From CAYZHM01 sp964478225 (GTDB taxonomy: Bacteria > Pseudomonadota > Alphaproteobacteria > Micavibrionales > Micavibrionaceae), in NCBI GenBank assembly GCA_964478225.1, contig CAYZHM010000002.1, forward strand, positions 252,452 through 316,451: 64,000 nucleotides of DNA, in the 5' to 3' direction. A program made the position numbers and the translations under genes. The notes below the pieces were generated by a model that saw only the letters and a program-made list of their open reading frames with translations, did not search any database and was not told where the DNA came from. Of the stretch, positions 8,213 to 17,098 are shown piece after piece. How positions within the stretch are numbered: position 1 is the first letter of the stretch; each line of letters starts with the position of its first letter.

Positions 8213-8962
8213 ATGAAAATTATGAAAGCTGTTATGGGGATTGTGGCCGTGGCCGTTGTTATTGCGGTTGCTGCGGGGGTTTATCTTTATATGAATTTGG
8301 ACGCCTATGCGAAAATGTATGCGGAGCGCGTGGCCAGCGAGACTCTTGGGGTTGGTGTGTCTATTGGCGGTTTACATATTGATTTAAAGAACAAGTCCGC
8401 GGATGTTAGAGATGTCAAAATTTCCAATCCGCGCGGGTTTAAGAAGCCTTATGCGTTAACGGTTGATCAGATTCATATTGCGTTAAAGGCGGTGTCTGAA
8501 AAGTTGATTGATTTTCAGGATGTCGATGTGAAAGGGACGAATGCATATCTCGAAGTTAAACCTGAGGCGACGAATTTTCTTGTGATCAAAAATCAGATGA
8601 AGAATGACGGATCCGCGGAGGCAGAAGCTGTGCGGGTTATTATTCAAAAGATATTGATGACGGAGATGATGCTTTATCCGAGTGTAACGTTGTTGCAGAC
8701 GGAGGATTTAGAGCCAGTCAAAATTCCAAATTTGTCCTTGAGCGGGATTGGACGCAAAGAGAATGGCATTTTGGCGCGTGAGGCCATTGCGCAGATTTGG
8801 AGTGTTTTGGCCAAGGACTTGAACTCAGCAGCAGGCAAGGCGGGATATTTGCAGGGTGTGTCGCCGGATTCTTTGAAAGAGATGGGCGTTGGTCAGATTG
8901 AAACTTTGAAGAATGATCTCAACAGGCAGCTAAAAGACAAAATCAATTCGATATTTGATTAG
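8213..8962 (+). CDS. Membrane-anchored AsmA-like protein, function unknown
   Basis: This 249-residue protein has one N-terminal membrane segment (residues about 5-27, VMGIVAVAVVIAVAAGVYLYM) with most of the chain on the outer side of the inner membrane. The segment directly after it (VGVSIGGLHIDLKNKSADVRDVKISNPRGFKKPYAL, in part) resembles the N-terminal beta repeat of AsmA/DUF748-type proteins, which line the periplasmic face and in larger relatives transfer lipids. It is much shorter than AsmA itself, so it may be a minimal member. The C-terminal third is helical and charged. It diverges from the DUF898 gene and its last four bases overlap the convergent MATE gene. Confidence 0.6.
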   Translation: MKIMKAVMGIVAVAVVIAVAAGVYLYMNLDAYAKMYAERVASETLGVGVSIGGLHIDLKNKSADVRDVKISNPRGFKKPYALTVDQIHIALKAVSEKLIDFQDVDVKGTNAYLEVKPEATNFLVIKNQMKNDGSAEAEAVRVIIQKILMTEMMLYPSVTLLQTEDLEPVKIPNLSLSGIGRKENGILAREAIAQIWSVLAKDLNSAAGKAGYLQGVSPDSLKEMGVGQIETLKNDLNRQLKDKINSIFD

Positions 8963-10341
8963 GCCTGCCGTTCGCCTTCAGTTTTAAGGCAGACTTGCCA
9001 GCTTAGGATATGGAATAATATTCCAGAGGCGAGGTTGACCATGGCAATCGCGATAAAAATTCCGGCCACATCAAACAGTTTGGCTCCAAGGTAGACAGCC
9101 GGGATGGTTAAAACAATTGCGCGGACAACGATCATGATAAAAGAGCGTTTTGGCATGCCCAAAGCGTTGAAGGCGGAGCTCCAGCCGAAGACCAAATTTC
9201 CTATGCCGTAGGAGAAGGGGACGATCCAGAAATAGAGTGCGGTGATGTCGATGATTTGCGGATCTTTGGTAAAAAGGCCGGCCAGAGTTTTTCCCAGGAA
9301 GGCTAGGATTGTGGCGACAAATAAAGACCAAAGCAGATTAAAGATGATGGCTTTGTTGATGGTTTCGTGAACGCGTTGATAGTTTTTTGCGCCCCAGTTT
9401 TGACCGATAATTGGGCCCATGCCGACGGATAATGCGATGACGATGAGCATGGCAAAGGCTTCGATGCGTGATGCCACACCGTAGGCGGCGACTGCTTCGT
9501 GACCATAGGTGGCAAGAAGGCCAACGATGACGGCACTGGTTATGGGCAAGATTGCGTTTGTGAGGCCTGCGGGTATTGCGATGAACAGCAAACGCCTCAT
9601 GGAGTCTTTGAATTTATCCAAGTGAAACCCATCGAGAGCGATTATCTTTTTGTCGAAAATCAAAAGATATAGGCCGAAAATAAGCGCGACCGCGTAGCTG
9701 AGCATTGAGGCGAGGGCTGCGCCCTTTACACCCATTGCAGGAAATCCAAAGTGACCGAAAATCATAATCGGATCAAGGATGACATTGACCAGCGCAGCGG
9801 TTGTCATGACCATTGCCGGTTTAATCGCATCACCAGCGGCGCGTATTGCGGAGTTGCCATTGACTGGGACAGAGAGGAGGACCGAGCCAATAAGCCAAAG
9901 CGGCATATATTGTTTGATGATGATGAAAATTTCCGGCTCGGCGCCCATGAGCACAAAAATTTTCTCAAGAAAAATGTAGCACAATAAGGCAACAAGAGAT
10001 GAGAGTGTAAAGGCCAGCATTATGCCGTGGAGAACCACGCGCTGTGCATCTTGTTTTTCTCCTGCGCCCAGTAGGCGAGATATTACAGAGGACAAGGCGA
10101 TGTTTAGGCCGAAGAGTAGGTGTGTGATGGTTAATGTAATCGGGAAGGTGAAACTGATGCCGGCGAGCTCCTGGCTGCCCAGCAGGGAGACAAAGTATGT
10201 GTCTGTTAACTGGACGGCGATAACGGCCAAAATTCCCCATGTCATGGGTAAGGTGAGGCGGATCAGATGGCGGGGGATGGAGCCGGTTGTGAGGTCGCCC
10301 TTGTTGGCATAAAGGCTTTGATTTTTCTGGGTTTTTTCCAT
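8959..10341 (-). CDS. MATE family multidrug/sodium antiporter
   Basis: A 460-residue protein with twelve hydrophobic segments in two similar halves, the size and plan of the MATE superfamily. Family-like stretches include the N-terminal LTLPMTWGILAVIAVQLTDTYFV with the acidic residue in helix 1, SRLLGAGEKQDA in the first loop, and the second-half equivalents GPIIGQNWGAKNYQR and GWSSAFNALGMPKRS. MATE proteins export cationic drugs or metabolites in exchange for Na+ or H+ across the inner membrane; the substrate here is unknown. The gene stands alone, convergent with the AsmA-like gene and divergent from the RTX gene. Confidence 0.92.
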   Translation of the reverse strand: MEKTQKNQSLYANKGDLTTGSIPRHLIRLTLPMTWGILAVIAVQLTDTYFVSLLGSQELAGISFTFPITLTITHLLFGLNIALSSVISRLLGAGEKQDAQRVVLHGIMLAFTLSSLVALLCYIFLEKIFVLMGAEPEIFIIIKQYMPLWLIGSVLLSVPVNGNSAIRAAGDAIKPAMVMTTAALVNVILDPIMIFGHFGFPAMGVKGAALASMLSYAVALIFGLYLLIFDKKIIALDGFHLDKFKDSMRRLLFIAIPAGLTNAILPITSAVIVGLLATYGHEAVAAYGVASRIEAFAMLIVIALSVGMGPIIGQNWGAKNYQRVHETINKAIIFNLLWSLFVATILAFLGKTLAGLFTKDPQIIDITALYFWIVPFSYGIGNLVFGWSSAFNALGMPKRSFIMIVVRAIVLTIPAVYLGAKLFDVAGIFIAIAMVNLASGILFHILSWQVCLKTEGERQA

Positions 10342-10501
10342 TTTTTGATGATTTTCGTTATTCTTTACACGCGACCATATAGGGAAAGCCCTTGATTTTC
10401 AATGCATCCAATTTGTCTTAAATTTTCAGTGAATTAAGGAAATATTTAACGTTGTTTATCTATACTAAGGAGATAAGCGTAAATTTGGGTGGGGTAACTT
10501 T

Positions 10502-12247
10502 ATGGGTGATAGAGAAGAAAAAGGCGGCGGCTTGGACGCGTTCATTGGGTCTGGCCCTATTTCTTTTGAATTTGATGGCACTGAACAACTCGTCAATATG
10601 ATCCTTGTTAATCCCTATACCGGGGACAAGATTGCCGTTAATGAAACGAAAAACCTTAACCAGGCCATATATACGGGCGGTGTGAATCAAGACGCAATTT
10701 TCATGACCAGTTTGGGAGATGCGCTTTTTATCCGCTCAGGTTTGAGCAGTAATCAAATTGTTAGCAGTGTTGAAATATTTTTCGCCGGTGAAGGCGGAGA
10801 TATTTTGTACCTTGCCGACAGCAGTTTTGTTTTGGGGGACATAACCGTTCTAGGCGGTGCGGGGAACGATATTATCTGGAGCAATATTGGGTCTGATTTC
10901 ATTCAGGCCGAGGGTGGGAATGACCATGTTGTTACCGGGGCTGGAAATGACGAAGTTTATGGCGATGAAGGGGACGATTTCATTAATGGCGGTGAGGGCA
11001 ACGATATTTTAAACGGCGGTTCCGGTGATGATACCTTGGTTGGCGGAGCTGGGGCGGATGTTTATCACGCCGGGATTGATAATGACACGATTATTGAAAG
11101 CGGTAATGGCGAAGCGAATGTTATTTACGTTTTGAACCAGCTGTCTTCTGATCTGACATATCAGGCTATGGGTCGTGATTTGATGATTACGCTGCATAGC
11201 GGGGCATCGATTACAGGGACGATCCGGGTTGTTGATCATTTTGTAGGGCAGAAGGGTGTTGATACTCTTGTTCTCAATGACGGGTTTGGTGCGAGTATTT
11301 CTTTGCGCAATTTGGGGATTGGGCCGACGACTGGTGATGATGTACTTGTTGGAGGAAATGGTGTTGATCACCTTTATGGCGGATTGGGAAGTGATAGTCT
11401 TTCTGCTGGTGGTGGGAATGATTTCTTGTATTACAGCTCGGATGCGACTTGGCCGACACAATTTGTTGCGTGGAATGTCGGAAGCCCGGATTCCATTATC
11501 AATGGCGAGCGGATTACAGTTAATCCGCGTGACCGGAATTTTGATGGGTTCAACGGCGGCAGTGGCTATGACACTTTGATTATGGGTGATGAAGGTGAGG
11601 CGTTGTTCCTGGATGATCGTTATAGCGCCAATCCGTTTGGTACGAATACTGCCCGTTTGATTAGTGTGGAAGAGATTCATGCCGGAGGCGGTAATGATAT
11701 TGTTGATTTGACGTCGAAGCAATTCTCGTATGGGGATGTGAAGATTTACGGTGAAGATGGCAATGATGTGTTGTGGTCGAGCGCAGGGAATGATGTTCTT
11801 GATGGCGGCGATGGAAACGACAATCTTGACGGTGGCACAGGCAATGACACATTGATTGGTGGCGCCGGGAATGACGTTATGTACGGGCGTGCCGGGAATG
11901 ACGTGTTCCATGTCGGGGAGGGTCTTGATACGATTTATACTGGGACTGGTATTGATACTGTTCTGTTTGATTTTATGGACGGTAATCTTGATGTCATTAA
12001 AGACTTTAAGCTTGGATCTGGCGGGGACATTCTCGATATTTCGAATATTCTTGAGGGATACAACATGTTCTTTAGTGTGGCCGAGGACTTTATTGACCTG
12101 GTTTATGATAATGCTACCAACAAAACCACAATGTTCATTAACCATGATGGCGATCTTGGCGGCGTTTATGCCGCTGTGGCGATTTTTGAAGGCATTAATA
12201 CGAGTGTTCAGGATATGCTGGTTGAAGGTAACCTGATTTTAGCCTAA
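10502..12247 (+). CDS. RTX (hemolysin-type calcium-binding) protein, type I secretion substrate
   Basis: A 581-residue protein with no N-terminal signal peptide. Nonapeptide repeats of the form GGxGxDxux occur in three clusters: about residues 117-186 (GGAGNDIIW, GGEGNDILN, GGSGDDTLV), 277-310 and 417-470 (GGDGNDNLD, GGTGNDTLI, GGAGNDVMY). These bind calcium and fold into a beta roll outside the cell. The last 100 residues (VIKDFKLGSGGDILDISNIL and onward) look like the C-terminal target region of type I secretion substrates. The first 110 residues and the part between clusters two and three carry no domain I recognise. No enzyme motif is visible, so a structural or surface-layer role is as likely as a toxin. 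The probable exporter is at 26922-32350. A GGTGGGG ribosome site precedes the ATG. Confidence 0.88.
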   Translation: MGDREEKGGGLDAFIGSGPISFEFDGTEQLVNMILVNPYTGDKIAVNETKNLNQAIYTGGVNQDAIFMTSLGDALFIRSGLSSNQIVSSVEIFFAGEGGDILYLADSSFVLGDITVLGGAGNDIIWSNIGSDFIQAEGGNDHVVTGAGNDEVYGDEGDDFINGGEGNDILNGGSGDDTLVGGAGADVYHAGIDNDTIIESGNGEANVIYVLNQLSSDLTYQAMGRDLMITLHSGASITGTIRVVDHFVGQKGVDTLVLNDGFGASISLRNLGIGPTTGDDVLVGGNGVDHLYGGLGSDSLSAGGGNDFLYYSSDATWPTQFVAWNVGSPDSIINGERITVNPRDRNFDGFNGGSGYDTLIMGDEGEALFLDDRYSANPFGTNTARLISVEEIHAGGGNDIVDLTSKQFSYGDVKIYGEDGNDVLWSSAGNDVLDGGDGNDNLDGGTGNDTLIGGAGNDVMYGRAGNDVFHVGEGLDTIYTGTGIDTVLFDFMDGNLDVIKDFKLGSGGDILDISNILEGYNMFFSVAEDFIDLVYDNATNKTTMFINHDGDLGGVYAAVAIFEGINTSVQDMLVEGNLILA

Positions 12248-12295
12248 TTCTGCTTTGTTTGATTTTTTGTGATTTGTGCGCCATTGTGGGCCGCG

Positions 12296-13276
12296 ATGGA
12301 CGTTCTTTTTCATTCTCTGGATTATATTGAGCTGCCGCAGGACGCGAGTGTTGCGGTTTTGAACGCGCGTCATCATGAACGGTTGCGTGATTTTTCTCAT
12401 TTAACTTTGCAGCAAGATTTTAAGCCGTATGCCGATGAGCTTTTGACGGCGGGATTTGTGCTTTCGGAGTTGGGGGAAATTGCGGCGCAGGACGTAGTGT
12501 TTTTGAATGTGCCGAAGACTGTCGTTGAGGCGAAATATTTGATTGCTTGTGGATTGAGGATTGTGCGTGATGGCGGTGTGTTTGTATGCGCGGCGGCGAA
12601 TGATGCAAACGGGACGCGATTGGCAAAATGGTTGAAAGAATTTGGCTTAAGGGATGTGCAATCTTTGTCGAAAGATAAGGCCCGTGTGTGTTGGGGTGTG
12701 GTTGATGGGTTTGATAATCACGTTGTTGATGAGGCTTATGAGGCAGGATTGCCACAACGTTTGGATACAGGATTTGTCTCTCAGGCGGGGATTTATGGGT
12801 GGGACAAGATTGATCAGGGGTCGGAGATTTTGGCGCAACATTTGCCGAAATTGTCGGGCCGTGGTGCAGATTTTGGATGCGGCTATGGGTATCTGGTGCG
12901 GACGGTGTTGCAGCATAAGAATGTGAGTGAGTTGATTTGTATTGATGCGGACAAACGAGCGTTGGAGTGTTGTATGCGGAACTGTGAGGATGATCGAGTT
13001 TCCATGCGCTGGGAGGATTTGACGAAGCGGGTTGATGGGCTGAATGATTTGGATTTTATTGTCATGAACCCGCCATTTCATGAGGGCAAAGCCGCAGACA
13101 GCAATATTGGAAAAGCTTTTGTTGTTCGTGTGGCGGCGAGTTTAAAGCAGGGTGGGGTTTTATATATGGTGGCGAATGTGCATCTGCCTTATGAGGATGT
13201 GTTGCAGGATAAATTTTCGCGTGTGGAGAAAATGCATGAGGGTGGTGGGTTTAAAGTTTTTTCCGCGGTGAAGTGA
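12296..13276 (+). CDS. RsmC-like rRNA (guanine-N2) methyltransferase
   Basis: A 326-residue class I SAM-dependent methyltransferase. Motif I is GADFGCGYGYLV; motif IV is NPPFHEG, preceded by LDFIVM, the N-P-P-F signature of N2-guanine methyltransferases of the RsmC/RsmD type. RsmC modifies G1207 of 16S rRNA in the small subunit. The N-terminal half, a degenerate copy of the methyltransferase fold (QDVVFLNVPKTVVEAKYL), also fits RsmC's two-domain plan. An in-frame GTG at 12269 would add nine residues; the ATG at 12296 is preferred, though neither has a strong ribosome site. It follows the RTX gene by 48 bases and converges with the AAA ATPase gene. Confidence 0.82.
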   Translation: MDVLFHSLDYIELPQDASVAVLNARHHERLRDFSHLTLQQDFKPYADELLTAGFVLSELGEIAAQDVVFLNVPKTVVEAKYLIACGLRIVRDGGVFVCAAANDANGTRLAKWLKEFGLRDVQSLSKDKARVCWGVVDGFDNHVVDEAYEAGLPQRLDTGFVSQAGIYGWDKIDQGSEILAQHLPKLSGRGADFGCGYGYLVRTVLQHKNVSELICIDADKRALECCMRNCEDDRVSMRWEDLTKRVDGLNDLDFIVMNPPFHEGKAADSNIGKAFVVRVAASLKQGGVLYMVANVHLPYEDVLQDKFSRVEKMHEGGGFKVFSAVK

Positions 13277-13277
13277 A

Positions 13278-14345
13278 TTATTCGCGGCGCGCTTTGGACA
13301 TGCGCTCTTCTTTTTCCTGGGCCTTTTTCGCGGCGTTGGCGATGTTGGCGCCGGGATCGAAACGATCGTAGCTGAGGTCTTCCATTTTGACTTCTTCGCC
13401 TGCAGCAATTTTGGATTCAAGCTTCTCAACTTGTTTGGAGATTTCAGCGACTTTTTTCTCATCATGTAGTGCGGATTTGTTGAGGCCGGTTTCGCGGCCG
13501 ACCATGTAGTAAATGGAATCCAGCGCGACTTCGCTGCCAGTGCCGTTTTCCTTGACGTGGTGGGCCATGGCGGAATCCATGGTGATGATGGATTTGTCAG
13601 GTTGCATGCGTTTGCGCATATGTTGGTCGGTCAGAGAAACGATAAGCATGAGCGACTCGTTCGACATTGTGACGTTATGATGTTTTTGATAGCCGGGCCG
13701 TAGGGCTTGCATGATGCGGTAAGTTTCGACCGGATTGGGCGGATCGAGGAAGACTTTTTGGAAACGGCGATCAAGCGCGTCATCGATCGCAACATACATG
13801 CGGAATTCGTCAAGCGTTGTGGCGCCGATGACCATAAGGTCGCCGGCTGTCAGATAAGGTTTCATCACATCGGAGAGGCCTTTGTAGGAGCTTCCCAAAC
13901 AGCCCGGCATGATTTGGTGAATTTCGTCCATGAACAAGATGGTGCGCGGCAAATCTTTGCGGTGATAACGTTCGGCGACGCCTTTGCAGAGCGGGATAAA
14001 GCGGGCCTGGAATTCGGCGGGGCCTGATGTGCCTGAGGCCATACGGGCGAGGTCGACTTCGATAACTCTTGCGTCTTTGAGGTAATCAGGGACTGTGCCG
14101 GCGACAACGCGTTGGGCCAGGCCGACGACGAGAGCGGTTTTACCAACCCCAGCAGGAGCGAGAAGAACAGCGTTTTTACGGCCTTTTTGCAGGAGAATAA
14201 GGATGACCTCATCAATTTCGGTGTCGCGGCCTGTGATGGGGTCGTAGCGGCCTGTGCGTTCGAGCGCTGTGAAATCATTGCAATAGAGCCGGAAAAAGTT
14301 TTCCAGTTCTTCGTCTGATACTAATGGCTTCCAGTTTTCAGTCAT
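13278..14345 (-). CDS. Stand-alone Clp-type AAA+ ATPase
   Basis: This 355-residue protein has a single AAA+ module closest to the first ATPase domain of ClpA/ClpB/ClpC. Visible features are the opening DPITGRDTEID, Walker A GVGKT (residues 66-70, within LLAPAGVGKTAL), Walker B ILFMDE (D140, E141), sensor-1 VIGATTLDEF, and paired arginines DRRF (R193, R194) as finger. The small helical domain is present (residues about 205-275). The Clp N-domain, middle domain, second AAA module and ClpP-docking IGF/L loop are all missing. The C-terminal tail (about 280-355) is a charged helix, perhaps a coiled coil. It is therefore not a classical unfoldase; function unknown. It carries its own promoter-like tandem repeat upstream. 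Confidence 0.8.
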   Translation of the reverse strand: MTENWKPLVSDEELENFFRLYCNDFTALERTGRYDPITGRDTEIDEVILILLQKGRKNAVLLAPAGVGKTALVVGLAQRVVAGTVPDYLKDARVIEVDLARMASGTSGPAEFQARFIPLCKGVAERYHRKDLPRTILFMDEIHQIMPGCLGSSYKGLSDVMKPYLTAGDLMVIGATTLDEFRMYVAIDDALDRRFQKVFLDPPNPVETYRIMQALRPGYQKHHNVTMSNESLMLIVSLTDQHMRKRMQPDKSIITMDSAMAHHVKENGTGSEVALDSIYYMVGRETGLNKSALHDEKKVAEISKQVEKLESKIAAGEEVKMEDLSYDRFDPGANIANAAKKAQEKEERMSKARRE

Positions 14346-14356
14346 AATTTCTCTTT

Positions 14357-14382
14357 ATTATACCCCGGAATTATACCCCGGA
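14357..14382 (-). repeat. Perfect 13-bp tandem repeat, each unit containing a TATAAT box
   Basis: ATTATACCCCGGA occurs twice without a gap (14357-14369 and 14370-14382). Read on the minus strand each copy gives GGGGTATAAT, so two exact -10 hexamers lie 13 bases apart, 12 and 25 bases upstream of the AAA ATPase start codon. No good -35 hexamer is visible for either. Confidence 0.7.
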
Positions 14383-14403
14383 ATACAGTGTAGGCACAAA
14401 GAG

Positions 14404-15303
14404 TTAAGGAAGTGTTTCAAATTCCTCGATTTTATAGCCTTGGGCGTAGAGGGCGCTGGTGAGGTTGGTGTGGCGGATATAGTTGATCAGGGGCTCTGCG
14501 ACGGCGGGTTTGGGGCTGTAGCCGAGGCCGAGGCCGCCATTGTTTTGCGCCTCGAGGAGCATGGGAAGGTCGTTGGCGCCATCGCCAATTGTCAGGATAT
14601 CGGCGGGGGTGAGGTTTAGTTTTTTCATATAATCGCGTACGAAGTTTAATTTTGCGTTTTTGTCGAGAATGGGTTCGGCGACCGTACCGGTCAGTCGGTT
14701 TTCATGGATCTCTAATATGTTACCGTGATGTGCATCGAAGCCGCATTGTTTGGCTATGGTTTTGGTAAAGAAGGTGAAGCCGCCGGAGACGAGGATGCAC
14801 GCGGCGCTATGGGCCTTCATGGTTTGAACGAAGGCTTTTGCGCCGGGGCTGAGATGCGTGGCTTTAAGGGTTTGTTCAAGCGCATCGGCAGGGAGGTCTT
14901 TGAGCAGGGCGACGCGTTCTTTTAAAGCGGCGTGGAAATCGAGCTCGCCGTTCATGGCTTTTGCAGTGATGGTGGCGATTTTGTCTTTCAGGCCGGCGTA
15001 GGCGGCGAGTTCATCGAGTGTTTCGCCTGTGACGATGGTCGAATCCATGTCGGCGATCAGGAGTTTTTTGCGGCGATTGGCTTTGGGGGTAAGGAAGACG
15101 TCGATTTTGTAGGGGTCGAGGGTTGCGCGGAGGTTTTGCATGTCTTCGCGGGAGAGGGGATTTTGGACTTCATACTCCGCGACGTGAGTATTTAATTTTA
15201 CATAATCCAAAGAGGGAGGCAGGAGGGAGAGTTGCTCCAGGGTTTCGGTTATGGGAGGGGTGGTGCCCGGGTTGGTGACGAAGGTGAGGATGTAAGTCAT
15301 CAT
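14404..15303 (-). CDS. serB: Phosphoserine phosphatase
   Basis: A 299-residue HAD-superfamily enzyme that releases serine from phosphoserine, the last step of serine synthesis. The catalytic motif I is DMDSTIVTGET, with the nucleophile in DMDST. Motif II is LVSGGFTFF, and motif III/IV is IGDGANDLPML. The N-terminal third (residues about 1-75) fits the ACT-like domain seen in long SerB proteins. Length matches long SerB. Genes for the two preceding steps, serC and serA, lie 1.8-3.4 kb to the right. Two adjacent ATGs start the gene (15303 and 15300); neither has a clear ribosome site. The coding sequence contains one copy of the 16-base word described at 15195-15210. Confidence 0.95.
   Translation of the reverse strand: MMTYILTFVTNPGTTPPITETLEQLSLLPPSLDYVKLNTHVAEYEVQNPLSREDMQNLRATLDPYKIDVFLTPKANRRKKLLIADMDSTIVTGETLDELAAYAGLKDKIATITAKAMNGELDFHAALKERVALLKDLPADALEQTLKATHLSPGAKAFVQTMKAHSAACILVSGGFTFFTKTIAKQCGFDAHHGNILEIHENRLTGTVAEPILDKNAKLNFVRDYMKKLNLTPADILTIGDGANDLPMLLEAQNNGGLGLGYSPKPAVAEPLINYIRHTNLTSALYAQGYKIEEFETLP
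15195..15210 (-). repeat. 16-base repeated word, copy 1 (inside serB)
   Basis: On the minus strand this reads TTGGATTATGTAAAAT, encoding L-D-Y-V-K in SerB. Identical copies occur at 36769-36784 and 61682-61697. Confidence 0.6.
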
Positions 15304-15367
15304 TAAGTGTTGACGCTGCTGTTTGTTTTATGTAATCAAAAATCTTCAATTGAAGAAAGTCTATAGT

Positions 15368-16126
15368 ATGAGTGTTTTGCAACAGCGTCTAGCGGGCATT
15401 AAAGCCATTATCTGGGATTTTGATGGGGTTTTTTATGATAAGGGGTCTATTCCAAATTTTTATGATATTTGTTTAGAGGAAAATGTTGCGGCGGCCTGTG
15501 AAGTTATGCCGGGTTTGTCGCCTGAAGAAGCGGCGCAACTCTCTGCAGAGTCTTATGCAGAATTTCATGACGTTGTTAGCGGGTTTATGAAAGTTGCTAC
15601 ACGGTTTGATAAAACGCGCGAGGAGGTTCGTTTGGGCATTCATGCTTTGTATCATCAAAAAGTTGCAAAGCGCGTCCTTCAAACATTTCCGCATGTGAGT
15701 CGTTTTTGTTCGGAAACAGTTACACAATTTCGTTCTTTGCAAATACAGCATGCGTTGGCAACCCATTCATGTGCAAGGAATTGGGCAAAGCCAATTCTGC
15801 AGAGTCAGGGTGTAGCCGACCATTTTGCAGAAGAATTTCTGCTGGGTTATGAGGATTTTGATTGGGAGCCAAAGGGGGTTAGTGCACGGGCTATTGATGT
15901 TTTGTTGCACCGTTTGAGGTTGCCTGCCTCACAAGTTGCGTTTGTTGAAGATGATGCTAAGAATATGTTGCCAGCGAAAGAAAAACATCCGGATCTTCTG
16001 ACGGTTTTAAAAACAAATTCTGACGAAGAACTACAGCATCATGTAGATATGCGCGTGCGCAATCCGCTTGATTTTCTGTGGCAGATCCCATTAGCTCCTC
16101 AGCCTTTGACAAAATTAGAGCTTTAA
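15368..16126 (+). CDS. HAD-superfamily hydrolase
   Basis: A 252-residue HAD hydrolase. Motif I is IIWDFDGVFYDKG with the expected Asp pair. A helical cap insert follows (about residues 35-120). Motif II is the HALATHS region and the late acidic motif is VAFVEDDAKNML. This plan matches subfamily IA phosphatases such as the pyrimidine 5'-nucleotidase group; the substrate cannot be read from sequence. The frame is open from 15323, but the ATG at 15368 places motif I at the usual distance from the N terminus. It diverges from serB and its stop codon overlaps that of the convergent SPFH gene. Confidence 0.82.
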   Translation: MSVLQQRLAGIKAIIWDFDGVFYDKGSIPNFYDICLEENVAAACEVMPGLSPEEAAQLSAESYAEFHDVVSGFMKVATRFDKTREEVRLGIHALYHQKVAKRVLQTFPHVSRFCSETVTQFRSLQIQHALATHSCARNWAKPILQSQGVADHFAEEFLLGYEDFDWEPKGVSARAIDVLLHRLRLPASQVAFVEDDAKNMLPAKEKHPDLLTVLKTNSDEELQHHVDMRVRNPLDFLWQIPLAPQPLTKLEL

Positions 16127-17007
16127 TTTTTACGCTGCAATTTTTCCAAGATGGGTGTGTTGGCAAGAAGATCGGCAATGTTGTTGTTTGCTGCGCCTTG
16201 CGGGACGACGATGACCATGTTGCCTTTTTCGCCGACGTCGCGGATGGTATCGAGGCGCATGGCTTCCTCCATAAAATGGTCGGCGGTGTCGGGGTTGATG
16301 CCTTTATCGACCAGTGCACTGCGAATCTCGGCGTAGCCTTCGGCGATGGAGCGGCGGAAACCTGCGACGCCTTCGCCGATGAGAATGTTGCGCTGCTTGT
16401 CGGCTTCGGCGGCTTTGACGGAGCGGATATATTGCGCGTCGGCCTCGTTTTGTGCTGCGTCTTTTTCACGCTCGGAGGCGCGGACGCGGTTGAAGGAGTC
16501 TTGAACTTCTTTTGGCGCGTGCGGTTCATCGACGACGATGCGGCGGATGGAGATGCCGTAGTCATCGACTTGGTGGGCGACGTCCTCAATAACCGCGTGA
16601 GAGATTTCATCGCGCTCATCGTAAAGGGCCTGGAAGTTTTTACCGGAGGTGTATTTGCGGACAGAGGCGCTGACCAGTTTGTTCATTTGATCGACGGGCA
16701 TGTTGGTGTCGAAATAAAATCTTGCGGTGTCGACGACTTGGTACTGGATTGTGATCGGCAGGCGGACGAAGAGATCATCTTTGGTTTTGGTGTCGAGCGT
16801 TTCGGCGACTTGGCGTAGGTCGGTCGGGATTTTGACAGTGACGATGTTGAAAGGCCATGGAAGCTTAATACAAAGGCCTGGGTTTTTTTGGGTGTGGACG
16901 TGTTTGCCGAACATAGTGATGAGCGCTTCGCGGCGCTGGGGCACGGTGTAGATGCAGCTACAGAGATAGGCGAAGACGAAAATAAAAACCGGAAAGAAAA
17001 GTTCCAT
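16123..17007 (-). CDS. SPFH/band 7 membrane protein
   Basis: This 294-residue protein has an N-terminal membrane segment (residues about 2-20, LFFPVFIFVFAYLCSCIY) and an SPFH/prohibitin domain: VPQRREALITMFGKHV, PGLCIKLPWPFN, then LPITIQYQVVD. A helical coiled region rich in Ala, Glu and Arg (about 180-265) follows. Proteins of this kind form ring scaffolds in lipid microdomains (flotillin, HflK/C, stomatin relatives). The lack of an HflK partner and the sequence FGKHVHTQKNPG point to the stomatin/HIR-like branch rather than true HflC. The Asn-rich C-terminal PQGAANNN stretch is unusual. It is divergent from serC. Confidence 0.82.
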   Translation of the reverse strand: MELFFPVFIFVFAYLCSCIYTVPQRREALITMFGKHVHTQKNPGLCIKLPWPFNIVTVKIPTDLRQVAETLDTKTKDDLFVRLPITIQYQVVDTARFYFDTNMPVDQMNKLVSASVRKYTSGKNFQALYDERDEISHAVIEDVAHQVDDYGISIRRIVVDEPHAPKEVQDSFNRVRASEREKDAAQNEADAQYIRSVKAAEADKQRNILIGEGVAGFRRSIAEGYAEIRSALVDKGINPDTADHFMEEAMRLDTIRDVGEKGNMVIVVPQGAANNNIADLLANTPILEKLQRKN

Positions 17008-17098
17008 AAGAAAAACCCCTTTTGCAAAGTAAAGCCTTGGAGTAGTGTGGCAAAAAATAGCGATTCGCTGAATATCGGTAGTTTAAAAAGGACAAGTT

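Noticed and set aside
11009..12145. Minus-strand open frame of 378 codons opposite the RTX gene
   Set aside because: It is the shadow of Gly/Asp repeats; the protein is rich in Ile, Thr and Asn with no domain, and the plus-strand RTX repeats explain the region.
17041..17098. Possible serC leader RNA
   Set aside because: A single AGCG/CGCT hairpin is visible, but I could not match a second hairpin or the conserved sequence of the known serC motif by eye.
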